The notes beneath the pieces were generated by a model. The model saw only the letters and a list, made by a program, of their open reading frames with translations, did no database searches and was not told the DNA's origin. The translations under genes and the position numbers were made by a program. DNA of 64,000 bases from Bellilinea sp040754815 (GTDB lineage: Bacteria > Chloroflexota > Anaerolineae > Anaerolineales > Anaerolineaceae): positions 62,001 to 126,000 of the forward strand of contig JBFMBX010000008.1 of NCBI GenBank assembly GCA_040754815.1, given 5' to 3'. Shown piece after piece: positions 16,823 to 25,401 of this stretch; position 1 is the first letter of the stretch; each line of letters starts with the position of its first letter.

Positions 16823-17012
16823 GCCTCGACATTGCGCCGCAAATTGTAAGATCAACCTGTTTGCGGTAAGGCGGTCGTTATGGCGTATTTTTTTGTGAGT
16901 AAACCGTTCGGTTTACTCAGGACAGGCTCATGGTGAATAACCATGGCAATTTAACCAAAGACCGGGCGTCTCCGGCGAGGTTAATCAATTTATTTTTCTT
17001 CAAAGGAGAAAA
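16823..17012 (+). repeat. Palindrome-rich spacer resembling dispersed intergenic repeats
   Basis: No gene is visible. The spacer holds an imperfect CGCCGCAA/TTGCGG stem (about 16835-16873). It also has a perfect 9-bp hairpin GAGTAAACC-gttc-GGTTTACTC (16897-16918) and a 6-bp CATGGT/ACCATG hairpin. The phrase TCAGGACAGGCTCATG between the last two resembles a short repeat family I have seen scattered through Chloroflexota and other environmental genomes. No other copy is visible in this window. A GGAG before the SET gene ends the region. Confidence 0.4.
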
Positions 17013-17582
17013 ATGGAGATTCAAACATTTTCCTATTGCTCTCCAAAACTGGAGCTGCGACCGTGTCCCGAAAAAGGGGGATTTGGATTATTTGCCATTG
17101 AACCGATCAGTGCCGGTGAGCTGCTGGCAATGTGGGGCGGGCAGGTTGTCACCGCCGAGCAGTTGCAATTTTTACCGGTTGACCGTCAGACTCATGGTAT
17201 CCAGATTCACGAAGAACTTTACATGATTCCCGTCACGCATGGTGAACCGGCAGATTATTTCAATCATTCCTGCAATCCCAATTGCGGTCTGGATTCGCCC
17301 ATTTCTCTGGTGGCCATGCGGGATATTGAAGTCGGGGAAGAAGCCTGTTTCGATTATGCCATGAGCGACTCATCGGATTACGATGAATTTGAATGCCATT
17401 GCGGCGCGCCAAATTGTCGTAAAACGATCACCGGACGGGATTGGATGATTCCCGAATTGCAGGAGAGATATTACGGTTATTTTTCACCGTATCTTCAGCG
17501 GCGAATTGAAAGAATGTGGGAACAGTTGGGCATCAAGTCAAACGGCGGCAAAACATCCAAAAAAGTAAATAACCGCAAGTAG
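17013..17582 (+). CDS. SET-domain protein (putative lysine methyltransferase)
   Basis: A 189-residue protein with a compact SET domain. GGFGLFAIEPISAGELLAMW is the N-terminal SET-N motif. YFNHSCNPNCGLDS is the SAM-binding and pseudoknot motif, and EEACFDYAMSD carries the catalytic Tyr region. A post-SET Cys cluster FECHCGAPNCRK, able to bind zinc, follows. AAGGAG precedes the ATG. Its substrate is unknown; in bacteria such proteins may methylate host-like or nucleoid proteins. Confidence 0.85.
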   Translation: MEIQTFSYCSPKLELRPCPEKGGFGLFAIEPISAGELLAMWGGQVVTAEQLQFLPVDRQTHGIQIHEELYMIPVTHGEPADYFNHSCNPNCGLDSPISLVAMRDIEVGEEACFDYAMSDSSDYDEFECHCGAPNCRKTITGRDWMIPELQERYYGYFSPYLQRRIERMWEQLGIKSNGGKTSKKVNNRK

Positions 17583-17604
17583 ATAATCGGAAGAGAGGTT
17601 TGTT

Positions 17605-18396
17605 TTGGCGGTCATTTCCCTGTTGACGGATTTTGGTGACCGGGATGCCTTTGTTGGTGTTATGAAAGGGGTGATCTGGGGGATCGCCCCTTCTGTTCAA
17701 ATCGCCGACCTGACTCACTGGGTTGAACCTCAAAATATTCTGCACGGCGCGTTGATCCTTGGGCAGGCTTACCGCTATTTTCCAGAGGGGAGCGTGCATC
17801 TTGCGGTTGTGGATCCGGGGGTTGGCACGCAGCGCCGGGCGATAGCAGCGCGCATCGGAAAGTATTATTTTGTTGGGCCGGATAACGGATTATTCACAAT
17901 TCCTTTGGTGCAGGCAGAAAAAACGGGCGAACCCATGCATGTGGTGGAATTGAACGAACCCCGCTTCTGGCTGCCGGAGGTGAGTCAATCATTTCACGGC
18001 CGGGATATATTTGCGCCGTGTGCGGCGCATCTCATCCGGGGTGTGCCGCTGGATGAGTTGGGCAGCCGGTTAGAGAGTGATATTTTGCGCGTAGCCATTC
18101 CAAAGCCGGAAAAAACACCGGAAGGATGGCGCGGTCAAATCCTGATGGCCGATGTGTTTGGCAATCTGATCAGTAACATTTCACGCGAACATCTGGCCGG
18201 TCAAAAAGTTGACCGTGTTTTAATAGGTGGCGTAACCGTTGAACGATTCACCCGCACTTTTGGGGAGGCGCCGGCTGGCAGCCTGATCAGTATGATTGAC
18301 AGTTCCGGCTACCTTTGCATTTGTGTGGTGAATGGCAATGCTCAAAAACAGCTCAACGTGCGAGCCGGCGAATCATTGCAAGTGATTACCCAATAA
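17605..18396 (+). CDS. SAM hydrolase / SAM-dependent halide adenosyltransferase-like protein (DUF62)
   Basis: 263 residues from a TTG start. The N-terminal SLLTDFGDRDAFVGVMKGV with the catalytic-site Asp, HLAVVDPGVGTQRRAIAA and GPDNGLFTIPL match the family that hydrolyses S-adenosylmethionine to adenosine and methionine. SFHGRDIFAPCAAHL gives the conserved Arg-Asp-His pattern of SAM hydroxide adenosyltransferases rather than chlorinases. The C-terminal beta barrel carries VFGNLISNI. It is likely co-transcribed with the SET gene 22 bp upstream, so two SAM-using proteins are together. Confidence 0.9.
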   Translation: MAVISLLTDFGDRDAFVGVMKGVIWGIAPSVQIADLTHWVEPQNILHGALILGQAYRYFPEGSVHLAVVDPGVGTQRRAIAARIGKYYFVGPDNGLFTIPLVQAEKTGEPMHVVELNEPRFWLPEVSQSFHGRDIFAPCAAHLIRGVPLDELGSRLESDILRVAIPKPEKTPEGWRGQILMADVFGNLISNISREHLAGQKVDRVLIGGVTVERFTRTFGEAPAGSLISMIDSSGYLCICVVNGNAQKQLNVRAGESLQVITQ

Positions 18397-18406
18397 ATTG
18401 TTTCGT

Positions 18407-19774
18407 TCAATTTTCTTCTTCCCCAAAGCGGAGGAGAATGCGGGCAATGTGTTTTGCCCCTTTCAGGTATAAATCCAGCCGGATATTTTCGTTCGGGGCA
18501 TGAGCCTGTGAACCGGGGTGCCCGATTCCCGCTGTGACAATGGGAACATTCAATGTTTCGATAAACAAATGGTTGGGTCCGGAACCTCCGCTCATGGGGA
18601 CAATTTGCATCGGATGATCATACACTTCGGCAGCCGATTCGACCACCAGTTTTACAAAAGGATGATCCGGATCGGTACGCGCCGGGGCCTCACCTCCCAG
18701 GTAGGTGATTTGCACATCGGTAAAACCTTCACGGTCAAGGTGCTGACGTAATTGCTGCAACACATCCTGAGGGGTTTGGTCGGGTACCAGGCGAAAATCC
18801 ACCTTTGCGCTGGCACGGGCGGGCAGTACCGTCTTTGAACCCGGCCCTTGATAACCCGAAGTCAGTCCGCAAATGGTACAGGTGGGCAACATGCTTTCTG
18901 CAATTCTCAATTCCACCCCACCTTCCAAGCCTTTCAGGAAAGACTTGATCCCATAGCGGTTACGGTATTCTTCGGCAGTTTCTGGCAGCATTTCATATAA
19001 ATGCCTGTCCCTCTCGGAAGGGGTGCGTACTTTGTCATAAAATCCCGGCAGGCGGATGGTTTCATCTGGTGTTTTCAGGGTGTTCAATGCCCAAACCAAA
19101 CGCCAGGCTGCATTGGGAAAAATCGAACCCCCCAGTCCGGAATGCACATCCTGACTGGCAGTTTGGACGCTTAATTCGACATAACATAAGCCACGCAATC
19201 CCAGATATTGCATGGGAACGTCACGGTGATCAACCCCGCCAAACTCCCACACGCAGGCATCGGATTTTAAGGCGTGGGCGTGTTCTTCCATAAACGGTCT
19301 GAGATTGGGGCTGCCAATTTCTTCTTCGCCCTCGATAATAAAGCGGACGTTGCAGGGGAGTTCACCATATTGATTCAAAATCGCATCAATGGCAAAAAGG
19401 CGGCTGAGCAAATGCCCTTTATCATCGCTGACACCGCGGGCAAATAATTTGCCATCACGCAATGCGGGTTGAAAAGGCGGTGAGTCCCACAACTCCAGTG
19501 GTTCAGGGGGCTGCACATCATAGTGATTGTAAAACAGCAATGTGCGCGGCGATTTTCCAGCGCGAAAAGCGGTGACAACCGGAGCACCAGCGGTTGGAAT
19601 GATGCTGGTTTCAAAGCCGCGCTTTTTCAGCATTTTTTCCACAATGCGGGCGGTTTCCTCAATACCCCAGTTTTGGGCTGAAACGCTGGGTTGTTCACAA
19701 AGGCGAATCAATTCGGAAATACTGTCGTTGAGATGTTCATCCAGATACTGATCAACGAGTGCAATTGTGGACAT
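18407..19774 (-). CDS. M20 family metallopeptidase (dipeptidase-like)
   Basis: 455 residues. Metal and catalytic motifs are in order: FYNHYDVQPPEPLELWDSPP, ARGVSDDKGHL, and IIEGEEEIGSPNL with the base Glu. A dimerisation domain with TASQDVHSGLGGSIFPNA follows. The C-terminal metal His is in GIGHPGSQAHAPNENIRL. No signal peptide is present, so it should be cytoplasmic. It probably cleaves dipeptides or N-acyl amino acids. It is convergent with the DUF62 gene. Confidence 0.92.
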   Translation of the reverse strand: MSTIALVDQYLDEHLNDSISELIRLCEQPSVSAQNWGIEETARIVEKMLKKRGFETSIIPTAGAPVVTAFRAGKSPRTLLFYNHYDVQPPEPLELWDSPPFQPALRDGKLFARGVSDDKGHLLSRLFAIDAILNQYGELPCNVRFIIEGEEEIGSPNLRPFMEEHAHALKSDACVWEFGGVDHRDVPMQYLGLRGLCYVELSVQTASQDVHSGLGGSIFPNAAWRLVWALNTLKTPDETIRLPGFYDKVRTPSERDRHLYEMLPETAEEYRNRYGIKSFLKGLEGGVELRIAESMLPTCTICGLTSGYQGPGSKTVLPARASAKVDFRLVPDQTPQDVLQQLRQHLDREGFTDVQITYLGGEAPARTDPDHPFVKLVVESAAEVYDHPMQIVPMSGGSGPNHLFIETLNVPIVTAGIGHPGSQAHAPNENIRLDLYLKGAKHIARILLRFGEEEN

Positions 19775-19798
19775 GCTGCCTCCTGAGATGAAAAACGA

Positions 19799-20338
19799 TC
19801 AAAAAGGGACGAGGTTGAGAATGTAAGAACCGCCGTACGAAAAAACCAGCATTTTTAACACTTTCCCAATCCACGAAAATAAAAGAAATTGCCAGAGGGG
19901 CATTTTGAGAATACCGGCGGTGATACCGGCAATATCGAAAATGGGATTGGGAACGAAAGAAAGCACAAGGATGGTGACCGGGCCGAATTTTCGCATCCAC
20001 CGTTCGAGTTTCTCATGCCATTCGGTGCGTTCGACGATACCCTGTCCGCTAAAGCCGGCCAGATAGCCGGAAATTTCACCCAAAGCGGCTCCGCTGCCGG
20101 CGGCTACCGCCACCCAGAATGGGTTGAAAACCGCTCCCATGGCAGAAGTAAATAAAACCCCTGGCAGGGGGAGGATTAAGGTTGCATTGGCCAGCAAAGA
20201 AACGAGAAAGATACCGGGATAACCCAGTGCTTCCAGTTCCCGCACTCTTTCTCTATTGATGTAGAGGAGGATGGTCAAACCCACCACGAAGGCCAAAGCG
20301 AGGATGCGAGCAAGTTTCAGGCGGGCTTCTTTACTCAT
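19799..20338 (-). CDS. VTT/DedA-like small membrane protein (YqaA type)
   Basis: A 179-residue protein with about five hydrophobic segments. The VTT core contains ATLILPLPGVLFTSAMGAVFNP, AAGSGAALGEISGYLAGFSG and VLSFVPNPIFDIAGITAGIL; the PLPG and PNPIFD reentrant motifs are preserved. Members are linked to lipid scrambling or undecaprenyl-phosphate recycling, but the specific job is not known. It overlaps the udk stop by 8 bp and follows it on the same strand. Confidence 0.82.
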   Translation of the reverse strand: MSKEARLKLARILALAFVVGLTILLYINRERVRELEALGYPGIFLVSLLANATLILPLPGVLFTSAMGAVFNPFWVAVAAGSGAALGEISGYLAGFSGQGIVERTEWHEKLERWMRKFGPVTILVLSFVPNPIFDIAGITAGILKMPLWQFLLFSWIGKVLKMLVFSYGGSYILNLVPF

Positions 20339-20981
20339 TGGAGTGATGTACTTTTTTCTCCAGCAATGTTTCGATGCGGGAAATCACCATTTCCAGGGCA
20401 ACCGTGTTGAATCCGCCTTCGGGAATGATCACATCGGCATACCGTTTGGAGGGTTCGACAAAATCCATGTGCATTGGGCGAACGGTGTTGAGGTACTGAC
20501 GGATGACCGATTCGGTTGTGCGCCCCCGTTCGCGAATATCGCGTTCGAGGCGGCGGATAAAACGCAGGTCGGGATCGGTATCCACGAAGATTTTTACATC
20601 GAACAATTCTCGCAAGGCTGGCTCGGCAAAGATGAGAATACCCTCAACCAGAATGACGCGTTGCGGCTCGACCCGGATGGTGCGGTTTGTGCGGGTATGG
20701 GTGGTAAAGTCGTAAACGGGCAGGTCAATCGCCTCCCAATTCTTCAATTTACGGATGTGTTCGATCATCAAAGTGGTTTCCAGAGAATTGGGATGGTCGA
20801 AATTGACCAGTTCGCGCTGGGCGGGGGGTAGGTCTTTCAGGTCACGATAGTAGGCATCATGCGGAAGATAAGCAATGCGATGAGAGCCAACACGTTTCAG
20901 TATTTCGGTGGCGACTGTTGTTTTCCCCGAACCAGAGCCGCCGGCAATAGCGATGACGAGGGGAGTGAATTTTGGTGTCAT
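20331..20981 (-). CDS. udk: Uridine kinase
   Basis: A 216-residue P-loop kinase. Walker A is AIAGGSGSGKTTVA near residue 12. YLPHDAYYRDL carries the substrate-binding Asp/Tyr, NFDHPNSLE is next, YDFTTHTRT and VILVEGILIFAEPALREL contain Walker B, and FIRRLERDIRERGRT is the lid. It phosphorylates uridine or cytidine in pyrimidine salvage; upp for uracil salvage is elsewhere in the window. A TATAAT lies 8 nt upstream of the ATG without a Shine-Dalgarno, so it may also be leaderless. Confidence 0.93.
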   Translation of the reverse strand: MTPKFTPLVIAIAGGSGSGKTTVATEILKRVGSHRIAYLPHDAYYRDLKDLPPAQRELVNFDHPNSLETTLMIEHIRKLKNWEAIDLPVYDFTTHTRTNRTIRVEPQRVILVEGILIFAEPALRELFDVKIFVDTDPDLRFIRRLERDIRERGRTTESVIRQYLNTVRPMHMDFVEPSKRYADVIIPEGGFNTVALEMVISRIETLLEKKVHHSNE

Positions 20982-21017
20982 TGATGCAGATTATAGCCGA
21001 AAATACGTTGATCGGGG

Positions 21018-21512
21018 TTAATCCAGGAAGACAAATCGCCCTTCACGGGTGAGGGTATCTAAAATACAAAACGAACGCTCTTCTTTTCGCAAACCACCGA
21101 TTGCGCCGGGGTTGATTATGCGGGTAATTCCATGTCGACTTTCTCCATGGCGATGAGTGTGGCCGGTGAAAATCACATCAAACTGCTGGCTGTGAATCAA
21201 GTTTTGTAATTGGGAATAATGATGCCCATGGATGACGGCGATCCGCAGGGAGTCAAGCTCGCCCTGATAAACCAAACCGGCAAAGGAGGCCGGGTTCAAT
21301 TTCTCCAATGTTTCTCGTATTTCACCGCTGGCAAAATCACCATTGCCGTAGGAAAGAATGACCTGATAGCCGTCCAGCAGAGCTGCTGTTTCGGCTGTGG
21401 TTACGTCTCCGCAGTGGATAATGGTTTGGATATTTTCTGATTCGATCAGTCCCAGTGCCTTTTTTAAGTTGGCGTGATGATTGTGAGTATCGGAAATTAT
21501 GGCAATTTTCAT
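21018..21512 (-). CDS. YfcE/MJ0936-type metallophosphoesterase
   Basis: 164 residues. The metal motifs are IAIISDTHNHHANLKKAL, IIHCGDVTTAE, SYGNGDFAS (GNCD-like), VIHGHHYSQL and IFTGHTHRHGESR. This is a small dinuclear metal phosphodiesterase; substrates in this family include cAMP-like or generic phosphodiesters. I chose the ATG at 21512; a TTG at 21524 would overlap the end of the RSH gene. It is co-directional with the RSH gene just upstream. Confidence 0.88.
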   Translation of the reverse strand: MKIAIISDTHNHHANLKKALGLIESENIQTIIHCGDVTTAETAALLDGYQVILSYGNGDFASGEIRETLEKLNPASFAGLVYQGELDSLRIAVIHGHHYSQLQNLIHSQQFDVIFTGHTHRHGESRHGITRIINPGAIGGLRKEERSFCILDTLTREGRFVFLD

Positions 21513-21516
21513 GAGT

Positions 21517-23373
21517 TCAGGCAATTTCTAGAGAGGCAATTTCGATATCGGCATTAAGAAAAGCCAAACGCAAGGCTTCGCGCTTATCGGGTGTCAAATT
21601 CTTAATCACCAAACGCAAATAAAAACTACCGTCAGCCTGGGTGTTATTTACAGAACGCAAAATGTTACCGCCGGCTTGAAAAACCAGATGAGCAAGTCGG
21701 GCAAGGACACCCGGCCGGTTGGCATTTTTTGTCCCTACAATGGTTATGGTTGTCCAGTTGAGGTTTTGCCCGGTAATACCGGCGTTGATCAACGCGTTGG
21801 CAAAATCCAGTTCGCGGATTGCACCCGAACCGATCGAGGCGTATAAATCTTCCAGACTGGAGGCTGCTAAATTTTCCAGCAAAATATCGAAGCGCACCGG
21901 GTCAAGGGCCTGCACATCTTCCAGCGCGAGAATGCCCTGATTAATCAGGACGGGCTTGATCATCTGACGGCCTTTCTCGGCGCTTTTCTTCAATGCCTCG
22001 GTAACCAGAACCGAGCGCAGTAATCGGCTGGTGGAATTGTTGGCAAACGCCAGCCATTCTTCGCTGGGGATTTGGCGAGTACCATCGGTGATTACCTCGA
22101 CAATGTCTCCTGAATGAACGCGGTCTGAAAGCCGCACCAGCGCGCCATTGACTTTGACCGCACTGATTTTATCGAGCAGGAATTCCTGTTGAATGGAAGC
22201 CACTGCATCCAGCACGGTTGATCCTTCAGGTAAAAAGCGAGCACCGCCGGTTGGAGTCAGTATTTCCACAGGGCGATACTGGCTGATATCCTTCCCTTTC
22301 TGAATGGCGTAAACAACACCCCAGTGATTTTCCCCTTCCATATCCTGAGTGGCAATGGCAACTTCTATTGCGCCTAAATCCGGAAGCCAGGCGGTAATTT
22401 GCAAAGCCCGGTAGCCGTTTTGAGGGCAGGCGATGTAATCATCGAATCGGTTTTGATCAAGATACGGACCTAAAAAGCGATTCACCTGCGGGAGTAACTG
22501 GTAACAGGCTGCTTCATCATCTCCATCCACAACCATGCGGAAGCTGACGATGTCGTTGACATCACGAAACGAATTCATAGAAGTTTTGCGGGCACGTGCC
22601 ATGCGGCGCAATTTTTGCCATGCCTGCCAGTAGCCGTTGACGGTGATTTCGATAGACCCGCTCAGACCGCATTTGCCCATGATTTCGCCCAATTGATCCA
22701 TCATCGGATTAATGAAATTCAAGTCAAGCCGCGGGTCGGAATCGATCATTTTCTTGACATAGGCGTATGTTTCCGGTTCGGCATAGGGAAAGGCAAGGTC
22801 TTCAATCCAGCGCCGCCAGCGATAACAATTGAGGATGCCTGCCAGTTTCCCGTAAGCGCGAATTGCTTCGGTCGCTTTTTGCTGGCGTTTGTGGGCGGGC
22901 ATGTGATGAAGGGTGAGTAAGTTGTGACTCTTATCGGCCAGTTTAACCAGAAAAACACCCGGGTCGCGGTATTGAGCAATTTTGCGCAGCGTTTCGATTT
23001 CACGGGTTCGCCCGTCACGAGGGGCGCTGATTTTGGTAACCCCATCCACAATAAAGGCAATTTCTTCCCCCAATGGGCCGGGGAAGTGTGCTTTGATGCG
23101 TTCCAGACTTTCTCCCTGATCTTCGACACTATCGTGCAGCAGGGCAGCAATGGTCCAGGCTTCCTTTCCGACCAGTTTATCCACAAACGCTGCTACCCAG
23201 GCGCAGTGGGTTTCGAAATATGGTTCACCGCTCAACCGCATTTGGCCGGCGTGCAGTTCTTTTCCCCAGCGATAGGCTTCTGCTATGGCAGGAGTGCGGG
23301 GAACAAATGTACCGGGGTTAAATTCATTATCCAGGCGCGGACGGATTTCATGGACGTGCTTGACTGTAACCAT
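21517..23373 (-). CDS. RelA/SpoT homologue (divergent synthetase domain)
   Basis: About 618 residues. An N-terminal HD hydrolase domain carries AHAGQMRLSGEPYFETH-like and LLHDSVEDQGESLERI motifs and KLADKSHNLLTL, so all metal and catalytic positions look intact. A RelA synthetase-like domain follows. It keeps VNDIVSFRMVV and DYIACPQNGYRALQ, but ARARKTSMNSF replaces the usual basic RPKHIYSIYRKM and EVAIAT replaces EIQIRT. TGS (EILTPTGGARFLPEGSTVLD) and C-terminal ACT (GVLARLAHLVFQAGGNI) domains complete it. It probably degrades (p)ppGpp; synthesis is doubtful. It is shorter than the usual 720-780 residues. The start could also be the TTG at 23382. Confidence 0.85.
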   Translation of the reverse strand: MVTVKHVHEIRPRLDNEFNPGTFVPRTPAIAEAYRWGKELHAGQMRLSGEPYFETHCAWVAAFVDKLVGKEAWTIAALLHDSVEDQGESLERIKAHFPGPLGEEIAFIVDGVTKISAPRDGRTREIETLRKIAQYRDPGVFLVKLADKSHNLLTLHHMPAHKRQQKATEAIRAYGKLAGILNCYRWRRWIEDLAFPYAEPETYAYVKKMIDSDPRLDLNFINPMMDQLGEIMGKCGLSGSIEITVNGYWQAWQKLRRMARARKTSMNSFRDVNDIVSFRMVVDGDDEAACYQLLPQVNRFLGPYLDQNRFDDYIACPQNGYRALQITAWLPDLGAIEVAIATQDMEGENHWGVVYAIQKGKDISQYRPVEILTPTGGARFLPEGSTVLDAVASIQQEFLLDKISAVKVNGALVRLSDRVHSGDIVEVITDGTRQIPSEEWLAFANNSTSRLLRSVLVTEALKKSAEKGRQMIKPVLINQGILALEDVQALDPVRFDILLENLAASSLEDLYASIGSGAIRELDFANALINAGITGQNLNWTTITIVGTKNANRPGVLARLAHLVFQAGGNILRSVNNTQADGSFYLRLVIKNLTPDKREALRLAFLNADIEIASLEIA

Positions 23374-23475
23374 ATTCAACAACCATTCAATTGAAAATTT
23401 ATTTTAAGCGCAATTGGAAAAAAGTGACTAAAATTGGGGGAAGACATAGCGTAACTCACATTCAATGAGGAGAAA

Positions 23476-24069
23476 ATGTCCATGAAACGAGTTTTTACCG
23501 TCATGATCCTGCCCATAATAATGCTGCTGGCGGCTTGTAATGGGCGAGCAGAACAACAAAAAACACCAGAACCAGAGAAAGTAGAATTACCGGTTGGAAT
23601 TCTGGATTCGCTGAGCCGCAATTTAGAAGTAGAGCGTGAGCAGATTGAGTTCAATCAAATTACCCAATTAAGTTATTCCGATTCTTGTATGGGTATTCCC
23701 TCGGTAGATGAACAATGCGCTCAGATGGTGATTGAGGGCTTTCAGGGGATTATCTCTCTGAACGGGGCTCAATATGAATTTCGCAGCGACCAGAGCGGTG
23801 AACGGATACGGATAATCCCGATTGCGCTCAAAGCGGCTCAATCGAAACTGGCGAATCAATTGAATATCAGTCCGGAATTTGTCCGCTGGGTTTCTATTGA
23901 AAAAGTGGACTGGCCGGATAGCTGCCTTGGTTTGGAGCAGGCCGGCATCACCTGTAACACGGTGATTACACCGGGATTCAAGATCACGCTGGAAGCGGGC
24001 GGGACAATTTTTGTTTTTCGCACTGATCTGACGGGCAGTCAAGCAGTGCTTGAAATGTTCAGCGATTGA
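23476..24069 (+). CDS. Lipoprotein with internal duplication
   Basis: A 197-residue protein with a lipoprotein signal (IIMLLAACNG, Cys at about residue 22). The mature part is two copies of a roughly 75-residue unit. Each has SDSCMGIP or PDSCLGLEQ, then a second Cys, then EGFQ/PGFK, and ends EFRSDQSG or VFRTDLTG. The paired Cys residues suggest one disulfide per unit. I do not know the function; similar DSxLG...PG....D.TG repeats occur in secreted proteins of Chloroflexota. GGAG precedes the ATG. Confidence 0.7.
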   Translation: MSMKRVFTVMILPIIMLLAACNGRAEQQKTPEPEKVELPVGILDSLSRNLEVEREQIEFNQITQLSYSDSCMGIPSVDEQCAQMVIEGFQGIISLNGAQYEFRSDQSGERIRIIPIALKAAQSKLANQLNISPEFVRWVSIEKVDWPDSCLGLEQAGITCNTVITPGFKITLEAGGTIFVFRTDLTGSQAVLEMFSD

Positions 24070-24081
24070 TTAGGAATGTTG

Positions 24082-24126
24082 AAAAACCTCCCCCTTATCC
24101 TCCCGAGGACAAGGGGGAGTGGTTTT
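24082..24126. terminator. Bidirectional terminator
   Basis: A long near-perfect stem with A-rich 5' and T-rich 3' flanks. CCCCCTT pairs with AAGGGGG, with CCTC/GAGG at the tip, between the convergent lipoprotein and aldo/keto reductase genes. Confidence 0.8.
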
Positions 24127-25117
24127 AACGAGACCCATACTGGTAAGGTGTTCTTTCTTCGTTGCGGTCAGTGGCGGGCGGCGGTTCAGGTGAAAGGGCA
24201 GAAATTTCCGCCCGCAACTCAGGGGTCATTTTGATTTCTAAACATTTGAGAATCTGCTGTAACTGCCCGGCATTGCGGGCGCCGATGATGGGGGCGGTAA
24301 CAGCAGGATGACTGGCAACCCACGCAACAGCCAGAGGGGCAGGTTCAAAACCATGTGTTTTTGCAAATTGAGTAAACCTCTCGGCCAGTTCATAAACAAG
24401 AGGATCACCATACCGGGTTTGATACATCTTGTTTTCCACCAGTCTCCCTTTTTCTGGTTTTTTGCTGACGCCGTATTTGCCACTCAATAGCCCGCCGCCC
24501 AATGGGCTGTAAGGGATTACAGCCAGTTGTTCGGCTTGAGCCATGGGTAAAATTTCTACTTCGGCCTGCCGTTTGGCAAGGTTATACATTGGCTGGATGA
24601 CTTCGAAAGCTGCCCAGCCATGCTGGCGTGAAATTCCCAACCCTTTCATGATTTGCCATGCGGCAAAGTTGCTGGCGGCTGGATATAAAATCTTGCCTTG
24701 CTGGACGAGGTCATCCAGTGCGCGCAGAGTTTGTTCCAGATCGGTGAAATCATCGAAGTGGTGAATGAAGTAAATATCGATCCAATCGGTTTTAAGGCGT
24801 TTGAGCGATGCCTCAACCGAGCGCATAATGTGCCGCCGCGAGGCACCGCGCGCATTGACATCCTCACCCGTGGGGAAATATACCTTGCTGGTGATGATGA
24901 CTTCTTCACGATGGCCAGAGATCAGTTCTCCTAAAACCTCCTCTGATTTTCCGCCCGCGTAAACATTTGCGCAATCGAAAAAATTGATGCCGGCATCTCT
25001 GCAGATTTTGTAAAGCTGTGCAGAGGTGGAGGGGTCGGCATCACCACCGAAAGACATGGTACCGAAGCAAAGCGTTGACACTTTGACACCGGTTTTTCCA
25101 AGAAATTTGTATTCCAT
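24125..25117 (-). CDS. Aldo/keto reductase
   Basis: A 330-residue TIM barrel. Catalytic tetrad positions are visible: Asp and Tyr in FFDCANVYAGGKSEE, Lys in VIITSKVYF and His in IYFIHHFDD. The NADPH-binding C-terminal motif is VTAPIIGARNAGQLQQIL. YSPLGGGLLSGKYG is typical of the YajO/Tas-like group. AAGGATGG precedes the ATG. The substrate is unknown. Confidence 0.92.
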   Translation of the reverse strand: MEYKFLGKTGVKVSTLCFGTMSFGGDADPSTSAQLYKICRDAGINFFDCANVYAGGKSEEVLGELISGHREEVIITSKVYFPTGEDVNARGASRRHIMRSVEASLKRLKTDWIDIYFIHHFDDFTDLEQTLRALDDLVQQGKILYPAASNFAAWQIMKGLGISRQHGWAAFEVIQPMYNLAKRQAEVEILPMAQAEQLAVIPYSPLGGGLLSGKYGVSKKPEKGRLVENKMYQTRYGDPLVYELAERFTQFAKTHGFEPAPLAVAWVASHPAVTAPIIGARNAGQLQQILKCLEIKMTPELRAEISALSPEPPPATDRNEERTPYQYGSR

Positions 25118-25257
25118 TTAAGCCATCCTTTGAGAATGATATGGAAAATTATAAACTTAAGTGGCGGGGAGGGGGTTGAAATTGTTTTGCTAAAGAATAC
25201 CAATGCGATATAAAATTAAAGGTTATGACAAATGTCTGTGTTATTTCAAGTGTTTTT

Positions 25258-25275
25258 TTGATATGATAATATCAA
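25258..25275. promoter_or_regulatory. Inverted repeat upstream of the BTAD regulator
   Basis: TTGATAT-gata-ATATCAA is a perfect 7-bp inverted repeat in the 284-bp spacer before the regulator gene. A second pair, GATCGAA (25333-25339) and TTCGATC (25353-25359), lies 43 bp before the start codon. Either could be an operator; the rest of the spacer is A/T-rich with no gene. Confidence 0.35.
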
Positions 25276-25401
25276 TTCCGGTATCAGAAAAAGTTAAAAA
25301 AGTTTATGCACTCATCCTGCTTGAAAAATCAAGATCGAAAGAAATCAATTGCTTCGATCATTGAGAAGTAAGGTTTTTTTGTTTTATTTCTGGAAAGCGC
25401 T

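Noticed and set aside
16930..17226. A 98-codon open frame starting before the SET gene
   Set aside because: It overlaps the SET coding region in another frame and has no recognisable protein features.
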